NCBI GenBank assembly: GCA_022925895.1
Contig: JAKSYS010000056.1
Coordinates: forward strand, 1-64,000
From: Fragilaria crotonensis
Lineage: Eukaryota; Bacillariophyta; Fragilariophyceae; Fragilariales; Fragilariaceae
DNA: 64,000 nucleotides
Direction of reading: 5' to 3'
The position numbers were made by a program, and so were the translations under genes. Of the stretch, positions 33,607 to 45,140 are shown in pieces. Under the pieces are notes generated by a model. It saw only the letters and a list, made by a program, of their open reading frames with translations, was not told the origin of the DNA and searched no databases. How positions within the stretch are numbered: the stretch's first letter is position 1; every line of letters starts with the position of its first letter.

Positions 33607-36600
33607 ATGTTCTGTTTTTTTTTGATCGGGCAACACGAATCGACGCACTCGGAACTATTTTCATTCCGAGGTCAGTACTCTCACGAAAAATCATTCTTCC
33701 TGCTTTGTGCATCCCTTGACCGTGCGTCTTTGAACGTCGAACCTATGCCGTTGAGTGTGAACGATCGGAAATTGATTATCAGTGCCTCTTCTGGTAATCT
33801 CCAGGAGGTTCTTGATCTGTTACGAGCGGGAGCCAATGTGAATGCTCAACGTGATAGTGATGGTCTAACTGCTCTTTACTTCGCGAGTCAAAATGGCCAT
33901 TTGGAAGTTGTCCGCGAGTTGCTCCGAAACAACAAGGTGGATGTGAATCTTCAAAAGATAAGTGGTGCATCAGCCCTTTACGTGGCGAGTCAAAATGGCC
34001 ATTTGGAAGTTGTCCGCGAGTTGCTCCAAAACGACGATATTGATGTGAATCTTCAATGTGATGATGGTGCATCAGCCCTTTACATTGCGAGTCAACAGGG
34101 CCATGTGGATGTCGTCCGCGAGTTGCTCCAAAACGACAACGTGGATGTTAATCTACCATGTCCAGATGATGGAACAACAGCCCTATACATGGCGAGTCAA
34201 AATGGCCATTTGGAAGTCGTCCGCGAGTTGCTCCAAAACGACAACGTGGATGTTAATCTACCATGTCCAGATGATGGAACAACAGCCCTATACATGGCGA
34301 GTCAAAATGGCCATTTGGAAGTCGTCCGTGAGTTGCTCCAAAACGACAACGTGGATGTTAATCTACCATGTCCAGATGATGGAACAACAGCCCTATACAT
34401 GGCGAGTCAAAATGGCCATGTGGACGTCGTCCGTGAGTTGCTCGGAAACAACAAGGTGGATGTGAATCTCCAATGTACTAATGGTGCAACAGCCCTTTTC
34501 GCTGCGAGTCTACAGGGCCATTTGGATGTCGTCCACGAGTTGCTCCAAAACAACAACGTGGATGTTAATCTCCAAGCGACCAATGGTTCAACAGCCCTAT
34601 ACATGGCGAGTCAACAGGGCCATGTGGATGTCGTCCGCTTGTTGCTCCGAAACAACGATGTTGATGTGAATCTTCAATGTGATGATGGTGCATCAGCCCT
34701 TTACATGGCGAGTCAAAATGGCCATTTGGAAGTCGTCCGCGAGTTGCTCCAAAACGACAAGGTTGATGTGAATCTCCAACGTAATACTGGTGCATCAGCT
34801 CTTTTCATTGCTAGTCTACAGGGCCATTTGGATGTCGTCCACGAGTTGCTTCAAAACAACAACGTGGATGTGAATCTCCAACGTACTGATGGTTCAGCAG
34901 CCCTATACATGGCGAGTGAAAATGGCCATTTGGAAGTCATCCGGGAGTTGCTCCAAAACGACAACGTGGATGTTAATCTACCATGTCCAGATGATGGAAC
35001 AACAGCCCTATACATGGCGAGTCAAAATGGCCATGTGGACGTCGTCCACGAGTTGCTCCAAAACGACAAGGTTCATGTGAATGTCCAAGTCACTGATGGT
35101 AGAACACCCCTTTCTATTGCGAGTCAACAGGGCCATTTGGATGTCGTCCGCTTGTTGCTCCGAAACAACGATGTTGATGTGAATCTTCAACGTGATGATG
35201 GTGCATCAGCCCTTTACGTGGCGAGTCAAAATGGCCATTTGGAAGTCGTCCGCGAGTTGCTCCAAAACGACAAGGTTAATGTGAATCTTCAAAAGATAAG
35301 TGGTGCAACACCCCTTTTCATTGCGAGTCTACAGGGCCATTTGGATGTCGTCCACGAGTTGCTCCAAAAGAGCAACGTCGATGTGAATGCCCATGACATA
35401 AATGGTGCAACAGCATTTCACATTGCGAGTCTACAGGGCCATTTGGATGTCGTCCGCGCGTTGCTTCGAAACAACAACGTGGATGTTAATCTCCAAGCGA
35501 CCAATGGTTCAACAGCCCTATTCATGGCGAGTGAAAATGGCCATTTGGAAGTCGTCCGTGAGTTGCTCCAAAACGACAACGTGGATGTTAATCTACCATG
35601 TCCAGATGATGGAACAACAGCCCTATACATGGCGAGTCAAAATGGCCATGTGGACGTCGTCCACGAGTTGCTCCAAAACGACAAGGTTCATGTGAATCTT
35701 CAAAAGACAAGTGGTGCAACACCCCTTTTCATTGCGAGTCTACTGGGCCATTTGGATGTCGTCCACGAGTTGCTCCAAAACAACAACGTGGATGTTAATC
35801 TTCAAGCGACCAATGGTTCAACAGCCCTATACATGGCGAGTCAAAATGGCCATTTGGAAGTCGTCCGCGAGTTGCTCCAAAACGACAAGGTTAATGTGAA
35901 TCTTCAAAAGACAAGTGGTGCAACACCCCTTTTCATTGCGAGTCTACAGGGCCATTTGGATGTCGTCCACGAGTTGCTCCAAAACAGCAACGTCGATGTG
36001 AATGCCCATGACATAAATGGTGCAACAGCATTTCACATTGCGAGTCTACAAGGCCATTTGGATGTCGTCCGCGCGTTGCTTCAAAACAACAACGTGGATG
36101 TTAATCTCCAAGCGACCAATGGTTCAACAGCCCTATACATGGCGAGTGAAAATGGCCATTTGGAAGTCGTCCGTGAGTTGCTCCAAAACGACAACGTGGA
36201 TGTTAATCTACCATGTCCAGATGATGGAACAACAGCCCTATACATGACGAGTCAAAATGGCCATGTGGACGTCGTCCGTGAGTTGCTCGGAAACAACAAG
36301 GTGGATGTGAATCTCCAATGTACTAATGGTGCAACAGCCCTTTTCGCTGCGAGTCATAATGACCATTTGGAAGTCGTCCTTGAGTTACTCCAAAACGACG
36401 ACGTGGATGTGAATCTCCAAATGACTGATGGTTCAACACCCCTTTTTAAGTGCGAGTTGTAATGGCCATGTGGAAGTCGTCCGCGAGTTGCTCCAAAACG
36501 ACAAGGTTGATGTGAATCTCCAACGTAATGCTGGTGCAACAGCCCTTTACATGGCGAGTCAAAATGGCCATTTGGAAGTTGTCTGCGTGTTGCTCCGAAA

Positions 36601-37168
36601 CAACAACTTGGATGTGAATCTTCAATGCGACGACGGTGCATCAGCCCTTTACATTGCGGGTCAAAATGGCCATTTGGAAGTTGTCCGCGAGTTGCTCCAA
36701 AACGACAAGGTTGATGTGAATCTTCAAATGACTACTGGTGCAACACCCCTTTTCATTGCGAGTCAAGAGGGCCATGTGGATGTCGTCCGCGAGTTGCTCC
36801 AAAACAACAACGTCGATATAAATCTACAATGTGCTTTAGGTGGAACAGCCCTCTACGTTGCGAGTCTGCGGGGCCATGTGGAAGTTGTCCGCGTGTTGCT
36901 CCAAGACAAAAAGGTGGATGTAAATCTCCCATGTGATGATGGTTCAATAGCTCTTGAGATCGCTCTCGTCAACCGAAACGATGATGTTGCACGGCTCTTG
37001 GAGGAACACATGAGACGTGAGGAGCTAGACAAGGAGAACGAGCTAAATCTTCGCACTGATCCTCAAGCTGAAGCGCACGCACCGGAAGAGAACCATTCTA
37101 GCACTGACTTGACGTTGGAAAAGGACCAAAAAGCTGCTTCTTCATGTGATGAATACAGGCTCCGCTGA
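33607..37168 (+). pseudogene. Ankyrin-repeat protein (about 32 repeats), one frameshift
   Basis: Two candidate starts: ATG at 33607, with a 46-residue odd leader, or ATG at 33745 (MPLSVNDRKLIISASSGNLQ), which opens directly into the first repeat. About 26 ankyrin repeats of 34-35 residues follow, with the core pattern ALYxASQNGHLEVVRELLQN and inner strands VDVNLQ. At 36447 one extra base (CCCCTTTTTAAG instead of the CCCCTTTTCATT seen in sister repeats) sends the frame to a stop at 36462. The other frame carries about six more repeats to EEHMRREELDKENELN and an acidic tail ending at 37168. Ankyrin arrays bind proteins. The tail overlaps the start of the kinase gene in a different frame, and comparison with the second kinase copy suggests one more base shift near 37130 separates a once continuous ankyrin-kinase protein. 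Confidence 0.85.
33870..36960 (+). repeat. Tandem 102/105-bp ankyrin-coding DNA repeats with higher-order units
   Basis: DNA identity between repeats is high. Three successive 105-bp units at about 34100-34410 are almost the same, each containing CCATGTCCAGATGATGGAAC. A block of five to six repeats near 35260-35700 recurs at about 35870-36310, offset close to 612 bp, including the rare AHDINGATAFHIASLQGH repeat. The +1 longer 'PCPDDGTT' linker appears five times. This points to recent unequal exchange. Confidence 0.85.
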
Positions 37169-38521
37169 TCCTGTGGAACTGTCCATGGAGTTCATCGAAC
37201 GATGCATCAAGAAGGACCACGAACTTGGATCGGGTGGCTTTGGTGATGTTTTCTTGGCAGAAGATAGCCGCCTGACAAAGAAGTTCGCAGTGAAGATAAT
37301 GCGTTGCAATACTCACTGTAATGAGGCCGTCATCAAGGAAATGCGCAGAAGTTTTCATAGAGAACTGTCGGTAAGTTCTGTATGGCGTATCATCTTTTCG
37401 CAATGGCAGTAATCATCCCTTCTCAAACACGATGATTTCTAACGGCGCATTTTGTACAACAATACCAGACGCTAAAGCGCTTCCGGCATCCCAACATTAT
37501 TGTCTTGTACGGCTACAGTTTAACTGCCAATAGCACACAGCAGTACTTGGTGTACGAATACGCCACCCATGGTTCCCTCGCGGGCTTCTTTACCGATGAT
37601 GTTAACAGGGTTCGCTTGTCTTCAGATATTCGATTGTCCATCATGTTTGAATTGACGAGAGCGGTTCACTTCTTACACACTGGTGGATGCAAGGTGCAAG
37701 GCGAAGGTTGGAAAGTGTTTCATCGCGATATCAAGAGTGCCAATATTTGCCTGGCGGACGACTTCACCCCCCGGCTGATTGATTGTGGGCTGGCCGTATT
37801 TGTACAAGACGACAACTCCAGCGTTACTCCGGAGTCGTTCCCTTCCGCTCTACGAGACAACACTGACAGGTTTTTCTGTGGAACCCCTGGATACATGTGC
37901 CCGGATTATATCATCAAGAAGGGCAGAGGGCTTCCATGTCCCTACATCGCCGCCTATGATGTGTATTCCATTGGCGTTGTCTTGGTTGAGCTAATTTTGG
38001 GATGTTTGCATGATCCTCAACGCCATGACGTATATGCGATGTACGTCCAAGAAGAGCGTACAGAGCATCGGGTTGTCGATAGGTGGGAGAGGCTCAAGGA
38101 TGATGCCGATGCCACCATCAACTGGAATGTAGACTCTCTTGAACGAATCTGCAAGGCTGCTATTCAATGCATGGCTCCAGCCTCTAAGGATAGGCTGAGC
38201 ACGAAGGACCTCCTCGATAAGCTCAGAGATGCAATCAATTTGAATACCAACGCAGGCATTCGGCACCCGGGTGCTGCGAGTGCAGTAGACAGCGGTCCAT
38301 ACTGTCATGTTTGCAAAAACTATCGTACGGACATAAAGTGCAGCGAAGGCCACGCGCTGTGTACATTTTGCATCGTGGACAAGCTTGGTGATGACAACGA
38401 AAGCCAACTTTCGTGCCTTGTCGAAGAGTGCTCAAGCGATCTCCGAGATCTAGATCTCTATGGACGCATTCCAATTGAGATGTACAATCGGTACGTCAAA
38501 AACCGTGAGAGGCAGATATGA
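37149..38521 (+). CDS. Protein kinase with C-terminal RING-like domain (copy 1)
   Basis: Two exons: 37149-37370 and 37469-38521. The 98-bp phase-0 intron has donor GTAAGT and acceptor ATACCAG. Start ATG reads MNTGSADPVELS; the product is 424 residues. Kinase motifs in order: Gly loop LGSGGFGDVFLAED, AVKIM lysine, YLVYEYATHGSLAGFF hinge, VFHRDIKSANICLADD catalytic loop, IDCGLAVF (DCG where most kinases have DFG), CGTPGYMCPDY activation-loop end, YDVYSIGVVLVELI. The last 85 residues hold a Cys/His series, CHVCKNYRTDIKCSEGH then CTFC and a later CLVEEC, resembling a RING finger, so the protein may couple phosphorylation to ubiquitin transfer. The ankyrin array lies immediately upstream in another frame. 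A paralog lies at 40957. Substrate unknown. Confidence 0.85.
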
Positions 38522-40956
38522 GAGACTTGTTTCCTCCGATTTGATTTGCAAATCGCCTTCCAGAAAGTGGTAGAAAGGGGTGGACGACGTCAATATGGGC
38601 GGTGATGAAAGAAACGTTTTCAGAGACAGCAGAAGATGCTACAGGGGTTGGCAAAGGGATTGAACCGGTCAATGACAGCGCTAGCGCGCTGTCGGCTTAT
38701 CTGGTCAAGGAGTGGACCCCCACCATTGATAAGGAAGACCTGAGTGATCCTAAGAAATGTTTTACAAGCCTTGTGAAGCAAAGATACATCGTCGTCGTCA
38801 TTCCGGTGAACAAGGCCACGAGCCCTTTGAGATCAATGCGTCAAAAGCATGGATTGCGAAGGTAACCGAAGCGATTGCCACCTCTCAAGCTTCTGGAGCA
38901 GCAGGGAATGATTACGGCCTCAGCATCGATTGCCGTCGTGCAAAATTGTGAGGCTTTCGGTTGAGGATGGCACAATGCCAGTTGATGCGTTTGGTCAAAC
39001 GCAGGCACTAGCGCGAGATTCGTGCAACTTCATTGCAGAAAGGGCAAAGAAAGTGAAAGAGGTCCCATCTGTGGATGCCACCACAGATGGTTCCGGTGCC
39101 ATCACACCGGAATGCTATCGAGTGAGTGTGGATTGTGAGGGTGCCAATACCTGTAAGACCTGTACTCCTGAGCGCCCACTGTACTGTTGCGTATGTCCGC
39201 TCAGGAATGCCTGGAGCCGCACTATAAATACATGTTGTTCACTTAATTGTGCTCTTCGGTCAAAAGCCATACAATGAGAGTCGGTCTCTGAGTGTGCCAT
39301 CGCAATGTTGGGTACAACTTCCCATGGCGGCCGCCATACCAGTGCTATCTTCTACTTAAGTCTAGACGACGACCAGCGTATACTGTATATCGTAAATTGA
39401 CTCTGCATGAATATCAAATGGCACAAGATCGCAGATCAGAATTGCTAACGATTGGTTTGACGAACGATGCTGACAAGGTCGACAGAAGCTGCTATTCATT
39501 GTGAAGTGTATCATTAAAAAAGGGATTCGATCCGGTGGCGATCAGCTATACCGCATCAGAGTATCGATGACAGAGTCTTGCGGCTTTCCATGATCCTGCC
39601 ATTCGCAACAATAACAGATTTCCAAATCCCTTCTCGTTGTCTCCTAGTTCCAATTTATGGTTTGAAGAGTCCTTCCAGGTTAAATAAAAGAATTTGTTAT
39701 CGTGTAATGCTTGCATGGCGGCATTCATGCTAGGCTCGGAACAGGGGGAAGATACCTCACCAACCAGTTGCCTTCGTATCGGCAGTATCTTGCGAAAAAT
39801 TAGATTCCTCATCATATTTTATCAAGGCAAACAATTCATGATCGATATCGATTGGCTTCACGTTGTAAAGACAGGGGTGTGATAGCCTGTGTCAAGTAGC
39901 TGAAAAATCTCGCCTGCTGGGTCGCTCGACTTGACTGCAGCAGCTTGGCCAGGCAATAACAAAGCTCCACGGGACAGATAGCACCCACGAACGAAAAATC
40001 TTGATACCTTTCCAACTGCAAGAGATTGATATTTCATTTCCGACTTCGGTGTTTATACGCCTTCATATAGAGGAGTTCCTGTTCCTCATTGTGAATTGCC
40101 ATCGTTTCCTAGTGTCTGTATTGAACCTTTGTCATAACTAGACAACTGTGGGTGACTCCAAAACGAGTCAATCGCTGTTGTAGAAACAACGATGTGAAGT
40201 ACCGGTAGATCTCTTTGGGAATCAAATTGGCACGGGTAGCCTGCAAAACTGGTTCCACAGGTAAACGTGTGGAGACACGCGTTTCTTCGCAGCGCTGAGC
40301 CGGTCTCGCTATATAATGCTCGTCAATTCCATCACAATCAGATTGGCGATCATGTTTCCATGGTTGAAAACTTAAAATCAAGAGTACAACGTGATCGCAC
40401 CTTCGTGACTCAAGAGTCGCCTGGACTGCGTGACAATTCAGAAGCCTTGCCTTCAACATTGGGAGGTGGCGCAAGTTACATGTATTGTAGTATATGCTAC
40501 GGTACCGGTAGTAGGATATATAGGATATGTAGGCTTATCTGGAAAGTTCTGTTCGACAACTACCAGTATGACATAGTAGAAACGTCCCTATGCTTACACT
40601 GTATGACGCCCATTTTTCTGTTGATTTCCGACACTTTCGCGTTTCTCACACCCCTGCCATCTGCCATCTGCCGTCCTCCGTCGAATCTTCTTGACCTTCT
40701 GAAATCTTCAATTCCCGAAATACTCCGGGGTACTTGAATGTACTATGATTGATACCGTTGTCGTACGTCGTACAAGGACCTCGAACTCGGAGTACGTGAT
40801 AGTTCTCTCCAAACAAAGCGAGACAGGGATATCTTTGTCGATTCGAAGTACATAACAAGGGTTCATTTCCCATCTCATATGTGCACTTGTGCTGAGCACA
40901 TCGGTGCATAAATCACTCCTGAACCGTAATTGTTAGAAGCTAATTCGTACTCCAGG
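38522..40956 (+). other. Region between the two kinase genes, with decayed fragments
   Basis: The 3' flank of copy 1 (CCAGAAAGTGGTAGAAA.GGGGTGGAC..CGTCAA, about 38561) matches the 3' flank of copy 2 (about 42433), so the tandem duplication included downstream sequence. From 38602 an open frame reads MMKETFSETAEDATGVGKGI, then VKEWTPTIDKEDLSDPKKCF with RYIVVVI. An adjacent frame gives GHEPFEINASKAWIAKVTEA. This resembles the C-terminal part of uncharacterised large diatom proteins, so it may be a broken gene end. Open frames further on (38930-39277, 40267-40737) have no recognisable domain. I see nothing firm in 39300-40950. Confidence 0.4.
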
Positions 40957-42385
40957 ATGGAGGAGCAGGGGCGGCACCTTGCAGATCAGTTTGAACAAGA
41001 TCGAACCAACCTTCGCCATGTGATGAATACACCATCCGCTGATCCTGTGGAACTCTCCTTGGAGTACATCAAGCGATGCCTCACCGACCACAAACTAGCA
41101 AAGGGTGCCTATGGTGATGTTTTCTTGGCGGAAGATAGTCGTCTGCCAAAGAAGTTTGCTGTGAAAATGATTAGTCCAGAGCAATGTGATCAGGAAACGA
41201 TTGATAACATGCGCAAAAGCTTTCAGATGGAACTGTCGGTAAGTTCTGTATCGAGTGTTATCTTTACGCAAAGGGCGTAATCATCCCTTTCAAAAACAAG
41301 GATTTCTAACAGCACACTTCGTGCAATATTACCAGACTCTTAAGCGATACCGGCATCCCGACATTATTGTCTTGTACGGTTACAGTTTAAGTGTTAACAG
41401 TACAATGCAGTACCTGGTGTATGAATATGCCACCAATGGCTCCGTCGCGGACTTCTTTACTGATGATGGTAACAGAGCCCGCTTGTCGTCACGTGTTCGA
41501 TTGTCCATCATGTACCGATTGGCGAGAGCGGTTCACTTCTTACACACGGGTCGGTGCGTAGTGGGAGGCGAAGGTTGGAAAGTATTTCATCGCGATATCA
41601 AGAGTGCTAATGTCTACCTGGTGGACGATCTCACCCCCCGCCTGATTGATTGTGGGCTGGCCAAATTTGTACAAGACGGCAGCCCCGGCGCTAATCCGGA
41701 GCCGCTCCCAGTGTCTCTACGGAGCACATTTGGCGGGCTTGCATTTGGAACGCCTGGATACGTGTGCCCGGATATTCTCAGAAAGAAGGGCAGAGGGCAA
41801 CCATGTCCCTATATCGAAGCCTATGATGTATATTCTATTGGCGTCGTCTTGGTGGAGCTAGTTTTGGGATGTTTGAATGCAATGCCATCGACGCGATTGC
41901 GCACTCCATCCCTTGACGTCTTTGAGATGTATGTCCAAAATTCGGGCACGGGTCAGCGGGTTGTCAATGGGCGGGAGAGGCTCATGGGTGATGCCGATCC
42001 CACCATAGCGTGGAATCCAGGCGCTCTAGAAATTGTATGTAGGGCTGCTATTCAGTGCATGGATCCTCTCCCTGAAGAAAGTTTGACCACGAAGGACCTC
42101 CTCGATATGCTGAGCGATGCAGGCATTCAGGATCCCCAAGCGGTGCGTGCTGTAAACAACGGTCCTCTCTGTCGTATTTGCAACAACAATCGTACAGAGA
42201 TAACGTGCAGAGACGCCGGTCACACGCTGTGCACGGTTTGCATCCTGGACCAACTTGGTGATGACAACGGAGGCCAACTTTTGTGCCTTATCAATGGATG
42301 CCCAAGCGAACTCCGAGCTCTAGATCTTTATGGACGCATTCCTGTTGAGATGTACAATCGGTTCGTTACAAGACGAGATGTTTGA
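40957..42385 (+). CDS. Protein kinase with C-terminal RING-like domain (copy 2)
   Basis: Two exons: 40957-41238 and 41336-42385. The 97-bp phase-0 intron has donor GTAAGT and acceptor ATTACCAG, at the same place as in copy 1. Start ATG gives MEEQGRHLADQFEQDRTNLR, an N-terminus without ankyrin repeats; the product is 443 residues. Motifs: KGAYGDVFLAED Gly loop (first Gly of the loop replaced by Lys-Gly), AVKMI, VFHRDIKSANVYLVDD, IDCGLAKF, FGTPGYVCPDI, YDVYSIGVVLVELV. The C-terminus repeats the RING-like pattern CRICNNNRTEITCRDAGH and CTVC. It has one more residue than copy 1 between Cys and His. Intact reading frame and conserved motifs suggest a functional gene. Confidence 0.87.
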
Positions 42386-43315
42386 TGGTTTCCTATCCAA
42401 ACTTATCATCGCTGTGCATGGCATCAAAAGAGCGTCCAGAAAGTGGTAGAAGGGGTGGACTACGTCAAAAAGGGCGGTATATCGTGCATCTTATATTACA
42501 GACATTCTACTGTATTGTATGTATTCGTAAAGTACACTTGCACTCCAAGTAAAATTGAATGCAAACATAAATCCAAACTCTCCTTTCGAATGGAATCGAT
42601 GTAGCAAGATGGAAGTGTCCTGAGGAAATAGCTCAATCGCCCCGAGGATGCTGAACGTACGCCTGCATCGGAAGGGAAGAGCGGTCGTCGATACGAGGTT
42701 GGTTGATAAAATGTAGAAACAAATTCAAGGATACAAGGTACAGTAGCACACGCCCTCTGAGCATTGGCATGGCGTTGGATGAGGTCCATGAGGAACCAAC
42801 AAGTTCCCTGCGCCCCTTTAGTAATAGCCTGGAGCGATGCACGTTATGCAGTATCTTTCTTCTTATTAGTATCCATTATGTTGTGATAGGAGCATTCGTG
42901 CGCTGAATTTCAGTTCCGCCAAGTTTCATAGTAACAGAGATTTCTCGTGACAAACAAGAGTATGTTCGGGCTCTCATCAGGCCTCGCCTTCTATCGGCCC
43001 ACTTCCTCAATGAGACATTTTGCAGCAATATGTGATACACACGGTTTTGACAGTTTTGTATCTGGTATTCTGGACCATCATATCTGGTTCATTGAGAAAA
43101 AAAAAGGCAGCGAGCACAGGGTTGGCCACGATGGGTTTGGCTTCGATTCGTTCGCCCCGGATTATGCGTAGTGAATGGTCGCAGTTTGCTAGAAACGAAA
43201 CGGAATCTCTTAGAGTCTATTCTGTTCTCGTTGTGGAAACTGCGGCTAGTGCGACTGGAGTCTCTTGAACTAGAGGAAGAAGGACAATAGGATTTATAAT
43301 TTGTGTTCCTCGTCG
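42386..43315. other. Spacer without a supported gene
   Basis: 3' flank of kinase copy 2, then ordinary sequence. Short open frames (42703-42906 +, 42947-43171 +) have no visible features. Confidence 0.45.
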
Positions 43316-44854
43316 TTACAATACAGAAACATCTCCCGATGATAGGATTCTCTGAAGAAATTCTGATTTTTCCTCGACAAGAATGGTTCGTAGGAGCAAA
43401 TCTTCCGCTTGGAGTCTTGTCTTTCTTTGAAACTCTGGATCAGCTCGTTGGAGTGCCGTGTCAAAGGCAGGAATGATTCGATTGAAACAACTGGTCTTGG
43501 GCAAAAATCTCGTCGAGCGACGTGCGGACCAACCTCGATGCAATCGTGGACGACCATTATCATGATTGTTGATGTCATGATGATTATTACTAGGAGCTGA
43601 TTCTTCTTGCGTCAATTTCGACAATTTCAACAATTGTTGCAATTGCAATTGCGCACGTCGTTCGGCCACATCCATACGTCCAAAGGTGGTACAGGCACGT
43701 CGTTCGACTCCATCACAAATGGCCCAATCGGCGACATCGACAAATCCCACCAAGACAGTCCGATGTCCACGTGTGACACGATCAGCACCATGCAACAATT
43801 TACCACAATGCATTACCGTATATCCTGCCGCGGGTGGTCGAACAATGCCGTGGTCGTGTTGTACAATGTAGTTGATGTTGTTGTATGATGTCGATGACTA
43901 TGATGATTGTCGTTGTGATTCATCGCCATCATTCTCCATTGTACTTCCACCATTAAGCCTCAGTGCATCAAAGAATGTACCACCCCCTTCGAATTCATCG
44001 GGTGGTGTGAGTAGGACGGTAAAGGATAAGATCGATCCATCACGATGTGCCTCCAATCGATCCATGGTTTGGTCGTTCTTGATGTTGTTGACGTCGTTTG
44101 GATTGTCATTCTCGTCGTCGTTGTCTTCAAAATCATCACCATTACCATCATTACTCTTGGCAACATAATTGACACAGAATAAATCAATAAATCCCAACAA
44201 ATCATCATAATCGACGCTATAGGCTTGACTGAGACGTGTAAAGATTCTGGATTGGAAATCAAGATCATTCATGAGGTACGAGTGCAATTCGGGAGCTCCA
44301 TTAGTGTCATTTTCATCATCGTCATCATGATCCTCATGAACATCCATCAAGACACTAAAATCACATGTTGCATAATTGGTATGTCGTTGATAGTCGGGTG
44401 TATTCCATTTTCCTGTATCTTGTCCGTATCGTTTTGCCAATTCGAGACATGTGGCTGCTTCTGTCAATGATAACAAGGGTTCAACATGAATGTTGTGCAA
44501 TAGCGATGGATAGTCATGGGATTTCTTCTTGCTATTGTTGTTATTGTTGGAGTCGTCGTAGTAGTACTGTGGTACTTGGATGGTAATATTGACATGGCTG
44601 TCGTTGTCATCGTTGTTGTTGTTTATAATGACAATGGAAGATGAGTCCATGTTTACACAATGACTTTCCTGAAGGAATGAATCATGACAATGACGACGAT
44701 GTTGTTTTAGTACTTGCCCATACTGTTGTCGTCGTTGTCGAATCTGTGGTATCACGAAGGATGACGCCATGGGTATCATCTGCAGTGTCATAATTGTCGT
44801 CATCATGATTGCCCAGAAGACGAAGCAGCAGGACAGCGTTACAGTCCTTTGCAT
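43316..44854 (-). pseudogene. Prolyl-4-hydroxylase-like 2OG-Fe(II) oxygenase with in-frame stop
   Basis: Probable start ATG at 44854 (MQRTVTLSCCFVFWAIMMTT), a signal sequence or anchor, followed by a low-complexity Asn/Asp-rich region. The luminal-type catalytic domain starts near VEPLLSLTEAATCLELAKRY. LEAHRDGSILSFTVLL gives the HxD iron ligands, then PDEFEGGGTFFDAL. After a disordered run, TAG at 43900-43898 interrupts the frame. The same frame continues NYIVQHDHGIVRPPAAGYTV and CGKLLHGADRVTRGHRTVL, supplying the distal His and the 2OG-binding Arg. All catalytic residues survive, so the stop may be a recent nonsense change, a sequencing error or lie in an unrecognised intron. The C-terminus runs to 43316. 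It probably hydroxylates proline or a similar side chain in the secretory pathway. Confidence 0.75.
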
Positions 44855-44856
44855 GG

Positions 44857-45140
44857 TACGATATGGACGCCGTTGGTGTTGTTGCAGTTGTGGCAGTTGT
44901 TGTTGTTTTACATGCTTCATGACCGGGACATGGTTGGATTGGAACATCCCCTGCTCTAGTAGATCCAAATATTGTTGTGTCAGAGGGTGTATCGGTGAAT
45001 TGTTGTTTCATGATGATTTTGTTGGATGTCGATGGGTCGGTCAGATCACCGTTCGGATTCGGGATGTCCGCAACTAGCATACCGGTACGTGATGTGTGAT
45101 GTGTATAGTACTCCAGTATTCCGTTTGCACGACCAGATAT
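44857..45140. repeat. Parent segment duplicated at 54482-55030
   Basis: The 5' region of the hydroxylase gene. TACGATATGGACGCCGTTG, GCAGTTGTGGCAGTTGTTGT, GGAACAT.CC and later TTCATGATGATTTTGTTG and AGTATTCCGTTTGCACG recur in order at 54482-55030. Here the 9-bp word TTGTGGCAG appears only once; in the copy it is expanded. Confidence 0.75.

Noticed and set aside
33870-36960. CRISPR-like regular array
   Set aside because: The 102/105-bp repeats are contiguous and encode ankyrin repeats. There are no short repeats with unique spacers, and the genome is eukaryotic.
40109-40474. 121-codon open frame on the minus strand
   Set aside because: Begins at TTG with no ATG nearby, has no motif, and lies in a region of short decayed fragments.
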